64,000 bases of DNA. Origin: Nocardia alni. GTDB lineage: Bacteria; Actinomycetota; Actinomycetes; Mycobacteriales; Mycobacteriaceae. The position numbers and the translations under genes are program-made. This document shows, in pieces, positions 36,990 to 44,643 of the stretch; the stretch's first letter is position 1; every line of letters begins with the position of its first letter. Under the pieces are notes generated by a model. That model did not search any database and had not been told where the DNA came from. It saw only the letters and a list, made by a program, of their open reading frames with translations. Location: NCBI RefSeq assembly GCF_019038435.1, contig NZ_JAGPOX010000013.1:1-64000 (forward strand), read 5' to 3'.

Positions 36990-38189
36990 TCACAGAGGTT
37001 CGCGGGTGTACGCCACGGCCCCGCCGTAGTGCGGTGACGAGTGACAGGCGAGGCCGACCGTGGCGGCCCGTTGCCGGTCACCGGCCCGGCCGGACAGTTG
37101 CAAATAGCACTCGAGCATCTGCGGAATGCCGTGCATGCGACCGTTACCGAGTGCACCGCCGCCGGAGAGGACCGGTAGCGCGCCGGGCGCGTCGCTGTCG
37201 ATGCCGCCGTCGGAGACGAAGCGGTGGGCCTGTCCTACGGGGCACAATCCGAGCGTTTCCAGCCAGAAATAGACGAAGGGTGAGAAACCGTCGTACAGCT
37301 GGGGGAGATCGACGTCCTCGGGGCGTAAACCGGTTGCCGCCCAGAGCCTTCGCGCCGTGTCGCAGCCGCCCGCCATGATGTCGTCGAGGGGCCAGTGCGA
37401 CGGCAGCCGTTCCCGGTGCGGTCCGCTGCTCGCGTATCCGGCGATATACACCGGCGGGTGGGGCAGGTCGCGGGCGCGCTCGGCAGAGGTGAGCACGAAA
37501 GTGGCGACGCCGTCGACGGGGATGTCGCAGTCGAGGCGGCGGATGGGGTCGCTCATCATGGGTGCGGTCAGGTATTCCGCCGTGGTGAGCGGCCGGTCGA
37601 ACCAGTAGGACCACGGGATTCTCGCCCCGTTCTTACGCGCCTCGACGACCACCGCGGCCATCGTTTCCGGGTCCGCCTTGTAGCGCTGCAGATATTCGTT
37701 GTAGGGCAGGGCGATCATCGACAGCGGACCGCCGTAGCCCTGCGGCGCGGTCCATTGCTGCGGGCCGGCGGCCGTCGTCATCGAATTGTCGTGATAGCCC
37801 CCGCGCGGGTTGTGCAGAGCCCGATGCAGCACAACGTAATCCGCCGCGCCCGCGGCAATCGCATTGACCGCCAGCGCCACCGAACCAGGAATCTGACCGA
37901 CGCCCTGAAAGCTCGCGACGTAGCGTGGGTCGGCGCCGATCCGGTCGGCCAGCCAGTTGGCGGTCACGGTACTGATCCCGTCCTGCACCGCGTGCGTGCC
38001 GGCGGTCGGGAAAAGGGCCGAGGTGACGAACCCGTCGATCATCTCCGGCGCGAGGCCGGCGTCGGCGATCGCCGCTCGCGCCACCTCGACGGTGATGGCG
38101 CCGAGCGAGCGATCGAGGCGCCGCTGCACGGCGCTGTGCGCGAAGCCGGCGATCGCGACGCGGCCGCCTCCCGGGAACCGCCCGCTCAT
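36990..38189 (-). CDS. Thiolase-like protein of the lipid-transfer/aldolase type
   Basis: 399 aa thiolase-fold protein. The nucleophilic Cys of true thiolases, expected in the GQGxCAG-type loop, is missing (region reads FQGVGQIPGSVALAV), so Claisen chemistry is unlikely. It keeps PQLYDGFSPFVYFWLE and the C-terminal CHSSPHYGGAVAYTR. This is the pattern of Ltp2-type proteins, which with a DUF35 partner act as retro-aldolases in steroid side-chain breakdown. Its DUF35 partner overlaps it by 4 nt. Retro-aldol cleavage of a beta-hydroxyacyl-CoA is the favoured inference. Confidence 0.9.
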   Translation of the reverse strand: MSGRFPGGGRVAIAGFAHSAVQRRLDRSLGAITVEVARAAIADAGLAPEMIDGFVTSALFPTAGTHAVQDGISTVTANWLADRIGADPRYVASFQGVGQIPGSVALAVNAIAAGAADYVVLHRALHNPRGGYHDNSMTTAAGPQQWTAPQGYGGPLSMIALPYNEYLQRYKADPETMAAVVVEARKNGARIPWSYWFDRPLTTAEYLTAPMMSDPIRRLDCDIPVDGVATFVLTSAERARDLPHPPVYIAGYASSGPHRERLPSHWPLDDIMAGGCDTARRLWAATGLRPEDVDLPQLYDGFSPFVYFWLETLGLCPVGQAHRFVSDGGIDSDAPGALPVLSGGGALGNGRMHGIPQMLECYLQLSGRAGDRQRAATVGLACHSSPHYGGAVAYTREPL

Positions 38190-38650
38190 CGCCCGGCCTC
38201 GTCACCGGTGGGAGTGTCGCCGCGGCCGGGCGTCTCCCGCACCAGGGTGAAGGCGGGTATCGAGATGTCGTCATCGACGTCCTCGAAGACCACCTGCACC
38301 GGATCATCGAGGTGCGGATCCGCGGGTTCGCCGAGCAGGCGGCCGATCATGCGGAGACCGGGTTGCGCGGAAAGCTCGACGTCGACGAGGAGGTACGGCA
38401 CCTGGTCGGCGAATCCGAGCAGAGACGCCTTGCGAACCATCGTCCACGACCGCACCCTGCCCGTCCCGCTCACGGCCTCGAATCGGAACTCGGGCTCGAA
38501 TGTGCCGCAATGGCGGCATGTTTCGGACGGCGGGAGGGCGAAGCTGTGGCATCGAGCGCACCGAGGCAATGCGAGGGTATGGCGGCGAGCGGCTGCCCAA
38601 TATCCGGCGGAGTGGTCGTCGGGGATCGGGAGCGGGCGGGTGACCGTCAC
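38186..38650 (-). CDS. DUF35 (ChsH2-like) OB-fold zinc-ribbon protein
   Basis: 154 aa. N-terminal rubredoxin-like zinc ribbon C31/C34 and C45/C48 (CARC ... CRHC) followed by an OB-fold (GTGRVRSWTMVRKA, YLLVDVELSAQPGLRMIGRL). DUF35 proteins bind acyl-CoA and form complexes with thiolase-like proteins; in mycobacterial cholesterol degradation ChsH2 partners Ltp2. Here it is coupled to the thiolase-like gene and to the CoA-transferase by 4-nt overlaps, supporting such a complex. Confidence 0.93.
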   Translation of the reverse strand: MTVTRPLPIPDDHSAGYWAAARRHTLALPRCARCHSFALPPSETCRHCGTFEPEFRFEAVSGTGRVRSWTMVRKASLLGFADQVPYLLVDVELSAQPGLRMIGRLLGEPADPHLDDPVQVVFEDVDDDISIPAFTLVRETPGRGDTPTGDEAGR

Positions 38651-39867
38651 GGGATCACCCCCGCGTCCTGCAGCCCGGTGATGTCATCCCACGAGTAGCC
38701 CATTTCGAGCAGCAGTTGCTCGGTGTGTTCCCCGTGCTCGGGGGCCCGGCGCAGGGCCGGTGGGCGCTCGTCGATCTGCACCGGGCCGGTGGGCAGGCGA
38801 TAGGACGTCTGCCCGTCGTCGAGTTCCACACTGCCGAGGTACTGGTTCGCTTGCACCTGCGGGTCGTCGAGGAGTTCCTCCACCGCCTGAATTGGAGCCC
38901 ATGGCGCGTCCAGGCCGGACAGCAACTGCTTCCATTCGGCGAAGGTGCGGGTCGCGAACTCCGCTTCCAGTTCGGCCACACAGGCCTCGCGATGCGCGTT
39001 GCGGGTCGCCAGGTCCAGGAACCGCGGATCCACCCGCAGATCGTCGCGCCCGATCAACCGGCAGAATTCGGCCCAGTATCGGTCCGCCTCCAGGAAGACC
39101 AGCTGGATGTGCCGGTCGTCCTTGGTCCGGTAGGCGCCCACCAGAGGGTTGACCGCGCCGCCGCGGCCGGACACCGCCCGGGGACGGTTACCGGCCAGCG
39201 CGGCGAGAAGATCGGAGGAGAGCATCCACATCGCCGTGGCCAGCAACGAGACGTCGACCACCGTGCCCCGGCCGCTACGCTGCCGGCCCAGCAGCGCCGC
39301 GGCGATGCCGAATGCCAGAGCCATCGCGCCGTTTCGATCGCCCATCGCGCCGCGCTGGCTGATGGGATGGTCGCGCTCGGGCGGGGTGAGTACGTGCGCC
39401 ACGCCGCCCTGGGCCCAGAACGCGGACGAGTCGTAGCCGGCCTTGTCGGCGTTGGGTCCGCGGACACCGAAGCCGTGACCTCGGGCGTAGATCAGGCGCG
39501 GATAGCGCTCGGTGAGAGTGTCGGCATCGAGTCCCAGGCGTCCCAGGGCGCCGGGACGGAAATTGGTGAGAAAGACGTCCGCCGTCGCCAGCACCTCGTC
39601 GAGCAGTTCGCGGCCGCGTTCGGTGCGCAGGTCGAGCGAGATGGATCTCTTGCCCCGATTCGCCATGGCCAGTGAGAGATTCACGCCGCCGCTGTCACTC
39701 CCTATGCCCTGGGTGGCCAACCGGCGATACGGATCCCCCTCGGGGCGTTCGACACGGATGACGTCGGCGCCCCAGTCGGCCAGCAAGGCTCCCGCTACCG
39801 GGACGAACACCCACTGGGCCAGCTCGACAACGCGGATGCCGTCGAAGGCTTTCGATTCCACGACCAC
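38647..39867 (-). CDS. Class III CoA-transferase (CaiB/BaiF family)
   Basis: 406 aa. Catalytic Asp177 in RGAMGDRNGAM, N-terminal VVELAQWVFVPVAGALLADWGADVIRVERPEGD, residues 14-45, and NRGKRSISLDL, all typical. It moves CoA between carboxylic acids. First gene of the twelve-gene operon ending near 28470; GGAGGTGG lies before the ATG. Operator-like palindromes start 15 nt upstream. Places a CoA-activated acid at the entry of the pathway. Confidence 0.95.
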   Translation of the reverse strand: MVVESKAFDGIRVVELAQWVFVPVAGALLADWGADVIRVERPEGDPYRRLATQGIGSDSGGVNLSLAMANRGKRSISLDLRTERGRELLDEVLATADVFLTNFRPGALGRLGLDADTLTERYPRLIYARGHGFGVRGPNADKAGYDSSAFWAQGGVAHVLTPPERDHPISQRGAMGDRNGAMALAFGIAAALLGRQRSGRGTVVDVSLLATAMWMLSSDLLAALAGNRPRAVSGRGGAVNPLVGAYRTKDDRHIQLVFLEADRYWAEFCRLIGRDDLRVDPRFLDLATRNAHREACVAELEAEFATRTFAEWKQLLSGLDAPWAPIQAVEELLDDPQVQANQYLGSVELDDGQTSYRLPTGPVQIDERPPALRRAPEHGEHTEQLLLEMGYSWDDITGLQDAGVIP

Positions 39868-39881
39868 CTCCTGAACGGCGG

Positions 39882-39929
39882 AACGAGAATGTGACTCTCG
39901 TTACGAGTAGAGCACGACTCTCGCTCGTT
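39882..39929. promoter_or_regulatory. Overlapping inverted repeats upstream of the 12-gene operon
   Basis: Perfect inverted repeat AACGAGA-N7-TCTCGTT (39882-39902) overlaps CTCGT-T-ACGAG (39897-39907), and GACTCTCG recurs at 39893-39900 and 39916-39923. The array begins 15 nt before the CoA-transferase start, a usual repressor position. The half-site AACGAGAATG recurs at 44529-44538 in another promoter of this catabolic region. Confidence 0.6.
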
Positions 39930-40060
39930 CGGGGGTGGTATTTCCAAAATAAGAAATGTTGATCTCTGGCGGGCGGGGCACTCCGCGCGGGCTCAACGGT
40001 GTTCAGAGACAGTGGTTTTGCTGGTCCACGGCAATCTGAACGCGCTCACTGAAGTAGCGG

Positions 40061-41665
40061 TCAGTCGACCGCCTCGGCCAGTCGGGTCGATACCGAACGC
40101 CCGGCGCGTCGGCCGGAGAACACGCAGTCCGCGATCGACAGGCCGCTGACGTAGGACTCGGAGCAGATCCCGATCGCGCTGCGTCCGGCGGCGTAGAGTC
40201 CGGGAATCGGTTCGCCCGCACCGGATCGCACCGCGCCGGTGTCCTCGTCCACGGCCAGGCCGCCGAGGCTGAACATCGGGCAGGGGTTGGTGAGTTTCGG
40301 CCGGACCGAGACGTCCAGCAACGTGTACGGACCCTGTTCGATCGGGTGGGTGAAGTCGCTCGGTTTGCCCATCGGATCGGGTTCGCCGTCGGCGATGGCC
40401 TGGTTGTGCGCTCGGATCGTCGCGGCCAGTCCCTCGGGGTGGATCCCGGCGCGGCGCGCCACCTCCTCGGGGGTGTCCGCGCGAATCGCCGAGGTGCGCA
40501 ACAGTGATTCGGCCTGCAACCGCTGGAACCAGATGGCCTCGTCCGCCAATTGTGCACGGCCGCGGCGCATCACCTCGGCGTCGACCAGCAGCCAGCCTTT
40601 TCCGCCCTGGCCTCGGACCAGGGCGTTGCCGACGGCAGCGCCGTAACGGGTCTCATCGATGAACCGCTGCCCCTGCTCGTTCACCAGCAAACCGCCGTAG
40701 AACGCGCTGGGCGGTGCGATGAACCGCCACGCCGAGACATTGTCCATCCGCTCGGCCACGCCACCGGCCGCCACACCGAGTGCGATACCGGACCCGTCGT
40801 CCCCGCTGGTGCCCAGCGCGAGACCGCCGGTATACCCGGGCGCATGCTGCGCGAGTAGTTCCCGGTTGGCGATATATCCACCCGCACAGAGGATCACGCC
40901 ACGCCGAGCGCGAATTCGCACCTCGCGCGCATATCGCCGTTCGAGCGCGTCGAGCCGACCCTCGAGCACCCGGCGCAGGGGCGGATAGTAGATGCCGGGT
41001 TTGGCGGCAACCGCGGCCATCGCGGCGAACCGTTTGCGGATCGCCGCCGGCGCGTCGGCCATGGAGCGCGCCCGGACGCCGATGATCCGGCCGTCGTCAT
41101 CACTCTCCAGCGCCACCACCCTGGTGTGCGGGCGCAGCTCGACTCCGGCGCGCATCGCGGCGCGTGCGAGTGGCTGATAGATCTTCTTTCCCGACGCGCC
41201 CTTGCCCTTCGCGCGATGCCCGCGCTGTACCGGCGGCGTCACGGCACGGAACTCGCCCGAGCATTCACTGCCGGAGTAGTACAGGTAATACCGGTTGTCC
41301 GGATACGAGGTCTTGTACGGGCACACCGACGCTTCGAACGGCACGCCGTGCCCCGTCAGCCACTCGATCATCTCGGGACTCGAATCGACGAACCGCCGCA
41401 GCGTCTGTGGCCGGACCGCGTCGCCGACCTCCTTGGTGAGGTACGCGAGCATCGCCTCGGGTGTGTCGCTGATACGAGCCTCGCGCTGAATCGCGGTTCC
41501 CCCGCCCGCGTAGACGATGCCACCGGACAGCGCGGTGGCGCCGCCGCCGTTGAAGCGGTCCACGGCCAGCACCTGCGCTCCCGCCGCCCGGGCTTCCAAC
41601 CCTGCACACGCACCGGCCGCGCCGAACCCGACAATCAGCACGTCCGTGGTCAGATCCCACACCAT
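40061..41665 (-). CDS. KstD-like FAD-dependent dehydrogenase
   Basis: 534 aa, fumarate-reductase/3-ketosteroid-delta-1-dehydrogenase superfamily. FAD-binding VLIVGFGAAGACAG at 9-22, GGGATALSGGIVYAGGG, a second FAD segment RRGVILCAGGY, and the C-terminal NPCPMFSLGGLAVDEDTG with GLYAAGRSAIG. Such enzymes oxidise C-C to C=C next to a ketone or reduce enoyl groups. The KSTD catalytic Tyr residues need alignment to check. Monocistronic; AAAGGA lies 6 nt before the ATG, and a KstR-type box is about 100 bp upstream. Confidence 0.9.
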   Translation of the reverse strand: MVWDLTTDVLIVGFGAAGACAGLEARAAGAQVLAVDRFNGGGATALSGGIVYAGGGTAIQREARISDTPEAMLAYLTKEVGDAVRPQTLRRFVDSSPEMIEWLTGHGVPFEASVCPYKTSYPDNRYYLYYSGSECSGEFRAVTPPVQRGHRAKGKGASGKKIYQPLARAAMRAGVELRPHTRVVALESDDDGRIIGVRARSMADAPAAIRKRFAAMAAVAAKPGIYYPPLRRVLEGRLDALERRYAREVRIRARRGVILCAGGYIANRELLAQHAPGYTGGLALGTSGDDGSGIALGVAAGGVAERMDNVSAWRFIAPPSAFYGGLLVNEQGQRFIDETRYGAAVGNALVRGQGGKGWLLVDAEVMRRGRAQLADEAIWFQRLQAESLLRTSAIRADTPEEVARRAGIHPEGLAATIRAHNQAIADGEPDPMGKPSDFTHPIEQGPYTLLDVSVRPKLTNPCPMFSLGGLAVDEDTGAVRSGAGEPIPGLYAAGRSAIGICSESYVSGLSIADCVFSGRRAGRSVSTRLAEAVD

Positions 41666-41762
41666 TGTGATCCTTTCGGCGCTACTGGAGCACGTCTCTG
41701 CGGTTCGCCGCCGAAACGAGGAATGCCGGCGAATCGGGGGCGAGTCGAACTATCCAGTGGAC

Positions 41763-41776
41763 TATAACGTGTTCCA
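41763..41776. promoter_or_regulatory. KstR-like operator
   Basis: TATAACGTGTTCCA matches the published KstR consensus TNNAACNNGTTNNA at all fixed positions. Read on the minus strand, the box ends in TATAGT, a good -10 hexamer at 41761-41766, so repressor binding would block a promoter aimed at the KstD-like gene (start 41665). With roughly two-thirds GC, I estimate by hand about 0.15 chance matches per 64 kb. Confidence 0.6.
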
Positions 41777-41829
41777 GTTCTGTCATCGTGCGGTGCCATG
41801 ATCACGGAGCCATCGGGACGAGAAGGAAA

Positions 41830-41853
41830 CTCGGCAGGAGTTCACCTGCCGAG
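41830..41853 (-). terminator. Intrinsic terminator of the LLM monooxygenase operon
   Basis: Perfect 9-bp stem CTCGGCAGG / CCTGCCGAG with loop AGTTCA, 26 nt past the stop at 41880. On the minus strand it is followed by TTTCCTTCT, a modest T-rich tract. It separates this operon from the downstream KstD-like gene promoter. Confidence 0.75.
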
Positions 41854-41879
41854 CCGCCTTCCATTGTGTCGCTTGGGGT

Positions 41880-42854
41880 TTACGATCCGGTCAGTCTTGC
41901 GACTATGGGTGCGAAGTTCTCGAGTTGCTTTCGGGGGATTGTGATGTAGCTGATTCCCAGTGTGTCGCGGCGTTGTTCGAGTTGGTCGATGATCTGGTCG
42001 ACCGAGCCGATGAGGGCGTTCGGATGATTCAACAGCGTCTCCGGTTGGAGGTCGGGAACTGCCGCGCTCAGCACCGATGCCCATCGCCGTAGCGCGGTGT
42101 CGCGGTCGGTTGTGACTTCCAGGCAGTAGGGTGAGGTCTCCAGTTCCAGTGTGGGGAATCGGTCTCCGGCGGCGTCGCGGACGAGGCGGGCTCGTCGTGC
42201 CGTTTCTTGCATTGGCGTGCGGCCGAACTTGTCGACGGGCGTCCAAGGAGCGTTGGCCAGGCTGACGATGTCGGCTTCCCGGGCTGCCAGGGACAGCACC
42301 CGTTTGCGGGATCCGCCGATCATGATCGGCGGATGTGGGCGCTGCACCGGTGCCGGCAGGCCGGAGTAACCGCTGACCTCGACGTGTCGGCCGTGGTGGT
42401 CGATCGGTTCACCGGAGCAGTGGGCTTTGATCAGCGCGACCACTTCTTCCAGCTTGGACACCCGCTGCGGTGCTTCCTCGAAAGACAGGCCCATCGCTGT
42501 GTATTCGCCGCTGTTGGTGCCCGCACCGATACCGAATTCCAGCCGGCCATCGGAGAGCATATCGATGGTGGATGCTTCCTTCGCCAGTGCGGCGGGGACG
42601 TGGTAGTCGACGCAGAACACCCGACAGCCGACCCGCAAGGTGGTGGTCCACGCGGCGGCGGCGGCGATCGCGGCGATCGGGGCGAGGTGCTGGGGTCGTA
42701 GCAGGGTGCGATCGCTGACCGGGCCGGGCCCGATGTAGTGATCGGCGAGAAACAGGGTGGAGTATCCGAGGTCTTCGACCTTGCGGGCGAGGTCACGCCA
42801 CTGGTCTGCGGAGGTGGCCGTGGTTGTTTGCACGGCGAAACGGAAGGGCCGCAT
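41880..42854 (-). CDS. LLM-class F420-dependent oxidoreductase
   Basis: 324 aa, luciferase-like monooxygenase TIM barrel. Visible: FRFAVQTTT, DLGYSTLFLADHY, TLRVGCRVFCVDYHVPAALAKEASTIDMLSDGR (about 73-105), FGIGAGTNSGEY and HPPIMIGGSRKRVL. This subgroup (F420-dependent, TIGR03621-like by its layout) uses F420 rather than FMN. Last gene of a four-gene operon with SDR, SnoaL-like and a TauD-like fragment, closed by a hairpin. Substrate unknown. Confidence 0.92.
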   Translation of the reverse strand: MRPFRFAVQTTTATSADQWRDLARKVEDLGYSTLFLADHYIGPGPVSDRTLLRPQHLAPIAAIAAAAAWTTTLRVGCRVFCVDYHVPAALAKEASTIDMLSDGRLEFGIGAGTNSGEYTAMGLSFEEAPQRVSKLEEVVALIKAHCSGEPIDHHGRHVEVSGYSGLPAPVQRPHPPIMIGGSRKRVLSLAAREADIVSLANAPWTPVDKFGRTPMQETARRARLVRDAAGDRFPTLELETSPYCLEVTTDRDTALRRWASVLSAAVPDLQPETLLNHPNALIGSVDQIIDQLEQRRDTLGISYITIPRKQLENFAPIVARLTGS

Positions 42855-42863
42855 TCGGGTCGC

Positions 42864-43619
42864 CTAGGGGCAGACGTAGCCGCCGTCGACCGGCAGCGCG
42901 ATGCCGGTGACGAACGACGAGTCGTCGCAGGCGAGGAACAGTGCGGCCGTTGCCAGTTCGCTGGACAGTCCCCAGCGGGCCATGGGCGCCGGGGGACGGT
43001 ACCCCTCGGTGGGCGGGAGCGGATTTTCCCTCGACCCCGGCACCAGGCCGGTCCAGGTCATACCAGGGCACAGTGCGTTGATCCGAATGCCCTGTTGGGC
43101 GAAATCGAGTGCGGCCGCCTTGGTCATCTGGATGACACCCCCCTTGGACGCCCCGTAGATCGCGTTCTTCTCCCAGCCGACCAGCCCGGCCGCCGAGGAT
43201 GTGTTGATGACCGAACCGCCGCCCGTGCGGAGCATCGCGGTGATCCCGTACTTCATGCCGAGGAACACACTCTTGAGGTTGACCGCGAGAACACGGTCGT
43301 AGTCTTCCTCGGTTTGCTCGGTGATGAGTTTCTTCGGGCCGCCGAATCCGGCGTTGTTGAACAGGATGTCCAGTCGGCCGAAATTGTCTTCGGCGGCGGC
43401 GATGATCCGCTGTACATCGGCGGATACGCTGACGTCGGCATGCACCGCTGCCGCGGCGGCGCCGATGGCTGCCGCGGCGTCCTTCTCCTCGCCGCTGATG
43501 TCCGCGCAGACGACCTTCGCGCCTTCTTGGGCGAACAGTTCGGCACTCGCGCGACCGATTCCGGACCCCGCTCCGGTGATGACCGCGACCTTGCCAGCCA
43601 ACCGTCCCATGTTCTTCAC
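42864..43619 (-). CDS. Short-chain dehydrogenase/reductase
   Basis: 251 aa, classical SDR: TGAGSGIG, CADIS (NAD preference), NNAG, NTSSAAG, YGASK, C-terminal LPVDGGY. Starts at 43619 or three codons later. Nine nt before the LLM gene, so cotranscribed. Similar in type to the SDRs at 33435 and 51248, but each sits with different neighbours. Confidence 0.93.
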   Translation of the reverse strand: MKNMGRLAGKVAVITGAGSGIGRASAELFAQEGAKVVCADISGEEKDAAAAIGAAAAAVHADVSVSADVQRIIAAAEDNFGRLDILFNNAGFGGPKKLITEQTEEDYDRVLAVNLKSVFLGMKYGITAMLRTGGGSVINTSSAAGLVGWEKNAIYGASKGGVIQMTKAAALDFAQQGIRINALCPGMTWTGLVPGSRENPLPPTEGYRPPAPMARWGLSSELATAALFLACDDSSFVTGIALPVDGGYVCP

Positions 43620-43670
43620 TCCGTTACTTGTCGGTCGTAGGGATTGATCTGTCGTGACGAAGCCCCACCC

Positions 43671-44231
43671 TCACCAGCGGGTGGGTTCTCCGCTGTCGAG
43701 TCGCAGGGGGCGCAGATACGACAGATCGTCCCGGTCGCGCGTGCCGTGGTAGTAGCCCTGGCTGGTGAAGTATTCGGAGTGCAGTGCGGACGCGTCCGCG
43801 GTGAACATCAGTTCGACCGTCGAACGCCGCACGACGATTCGCCATTGTCCGTCGCGTTTCTCCAGCCGGTCGATATACCGGCCGCCGATCACCTGCGCTG
43901 TCTTGCGGTCCCGGCCGAGCATCATGCCCAGGGAGTAGCTTTCGCAGTGGGCGACGTTCCCGTCGATCTCACAGCTGTGTGTGGTGATGTTGTGCAGATG
44001 GTTCGCGGTCGTCGCCGCGTGGGTGTGGTTTGCCCATTCGCCGTAGGCGGGGCCGGTGTTGACGGCATCGCCGTGCTCGTCGAGGCCGTCGGCATGGTAA
44101 GCGCTCGAGATCATCTCGGCGTCGTGCCGATCGCAGCCGCGAGCATGGCGTGCGATGCAGTCGAGGATCGCGGTGCGGTCCATCAGGTATTGGACATCGC
44201 GCTGCAACCGCTGCAGGTCTGGATCAATCAC
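43671..44231 (-). CDS. SnoaL-like (NTF2-fold) protein
   Basis: 186 aa. Starts with the helix DRTAILDCIARHARGCDRHDAEMISSAYHADGLDEHG (about 18-54) seen in SnoaL_4 proteins, including bile-acid 7-alpha-dehydratase-like and ring-dioxygenase small-subunit-like members. H/D residues in ARGCDRHD could form the catalytic pair. Start overlaps the TauD-like fragment stop as ATGA, which indicates coupling even though that upstream gene is truncated. Confidence 0.88.
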   Translation of the reverse strand: MIDPDLQRLQRDVQYLMDRTAILDCIARHARGCDRHDAEMISSAYHADGLDEHGDAVNTGPAYGEWANHTHAATTANHLHNITTHSCEIDGNVAHCESYSLGMMLGRDRKTAQVIGGRYIDRLEKRDGQWRIVVRRSTVELMFTADASALHSEYFTSQGYYHGTRDRDDLSYLRPLRLDSGEPTRW

Positions 44232-44458
44232 GCCACGACCTCCTGTCCGACCAGCGTGGTGTGGTGCATCAAGCGGCGGGAGGTGGGCTCGAAACCGAGT
44301 TGACGGCTGAACGCCACCAGGCTGTCGTCATCGATGTCGGCGCCTCGGAAGACCACGACGCCGTAGCGGTCCAATGCGGCTCGAATGTCTTCGGCGACAC
44401 CGTCTTCCAGGAACTGGGAGCCTGCCGGCCCCGTGTATTCGACCCCTATCTCGGTCAT
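44228..44458 (-). CDS. Truncated TauD/TfdA-like dioxygenase N-terminal fragment (76 aa)
   Basis: The 76 residues match only the N-terminal part of TauD/TfdA Fe(II)/2-oxoglutarate dioxygenases: the DGVAEDIRAALDRYGVVVFRG helix and FRGADIDDDSLVAFSRQLG. Normal members are about 280 aa and need a HxD...H metal triad, which is missing. The start at 44458 follows GGAGG; the stop overlaps the SnoaL start. It may be a remnant kept because its translation feeds the next gene, or a small functional protein. Confidence 0.6.
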   Translation of the reverse strand: MTEIGVEYTGPAGSQFLEDGVAEDIRAALDRYGVVVFRGADIDDDSLVAFSRQLGFEPTSRRLMHHTTLVGQEVVA

Positions 44459-44486
44459 GGAACCTCCTCTTATCTTTGGTGCCAAC

Positions 44487-44549
44487 AACAAGAATGAAAC
44501 TATCATGCACGATTACGGACTACCTGAAAACGAGAATGATATTCTTTCA
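44487..44549. promoter_or_regulatory. Divergent promoter with repeated AACRAGAATGA elements
   Basis: AACAAGAATGA (44487-44497) and AACGAGAATGA (44529-44539) are 42 bp apart, four helical turns. The second continues into ATATTCTTTC, an imperfect version of the palindrome at 39882-39902, and contains AGAAT-GAT-ATTCT. The region lies between the TauD fragment/SnoaL/SDR/LLM operon (-) and the SMP-30 gene (+), so one regulator could control both. Confidence 0.55.
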
Positions 44550-44643
44550 CCGCTGGACGGCTGGTCCGGGCATGTTTTGTCAACTGATCCGACGCTGTCG
44601 CCGGGACCGATCGGGTCGTGATGTGGAAGGTGAAACCGCTGTG

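Noticed and set aside
40050-40065. GCGGTC-AGTC-GACCGC inverted repeat
   Set aside because: It overlaps the last codons of the KstD-like gene and is short; could be chance in GC-rich coding sequence.
41842-42246. Minus-strand frame overlapping the LLM gene end
   Set aside because: It is out of frame with the LLM gene, Arg/Pro-rich, without motifs and crosses the terminator.
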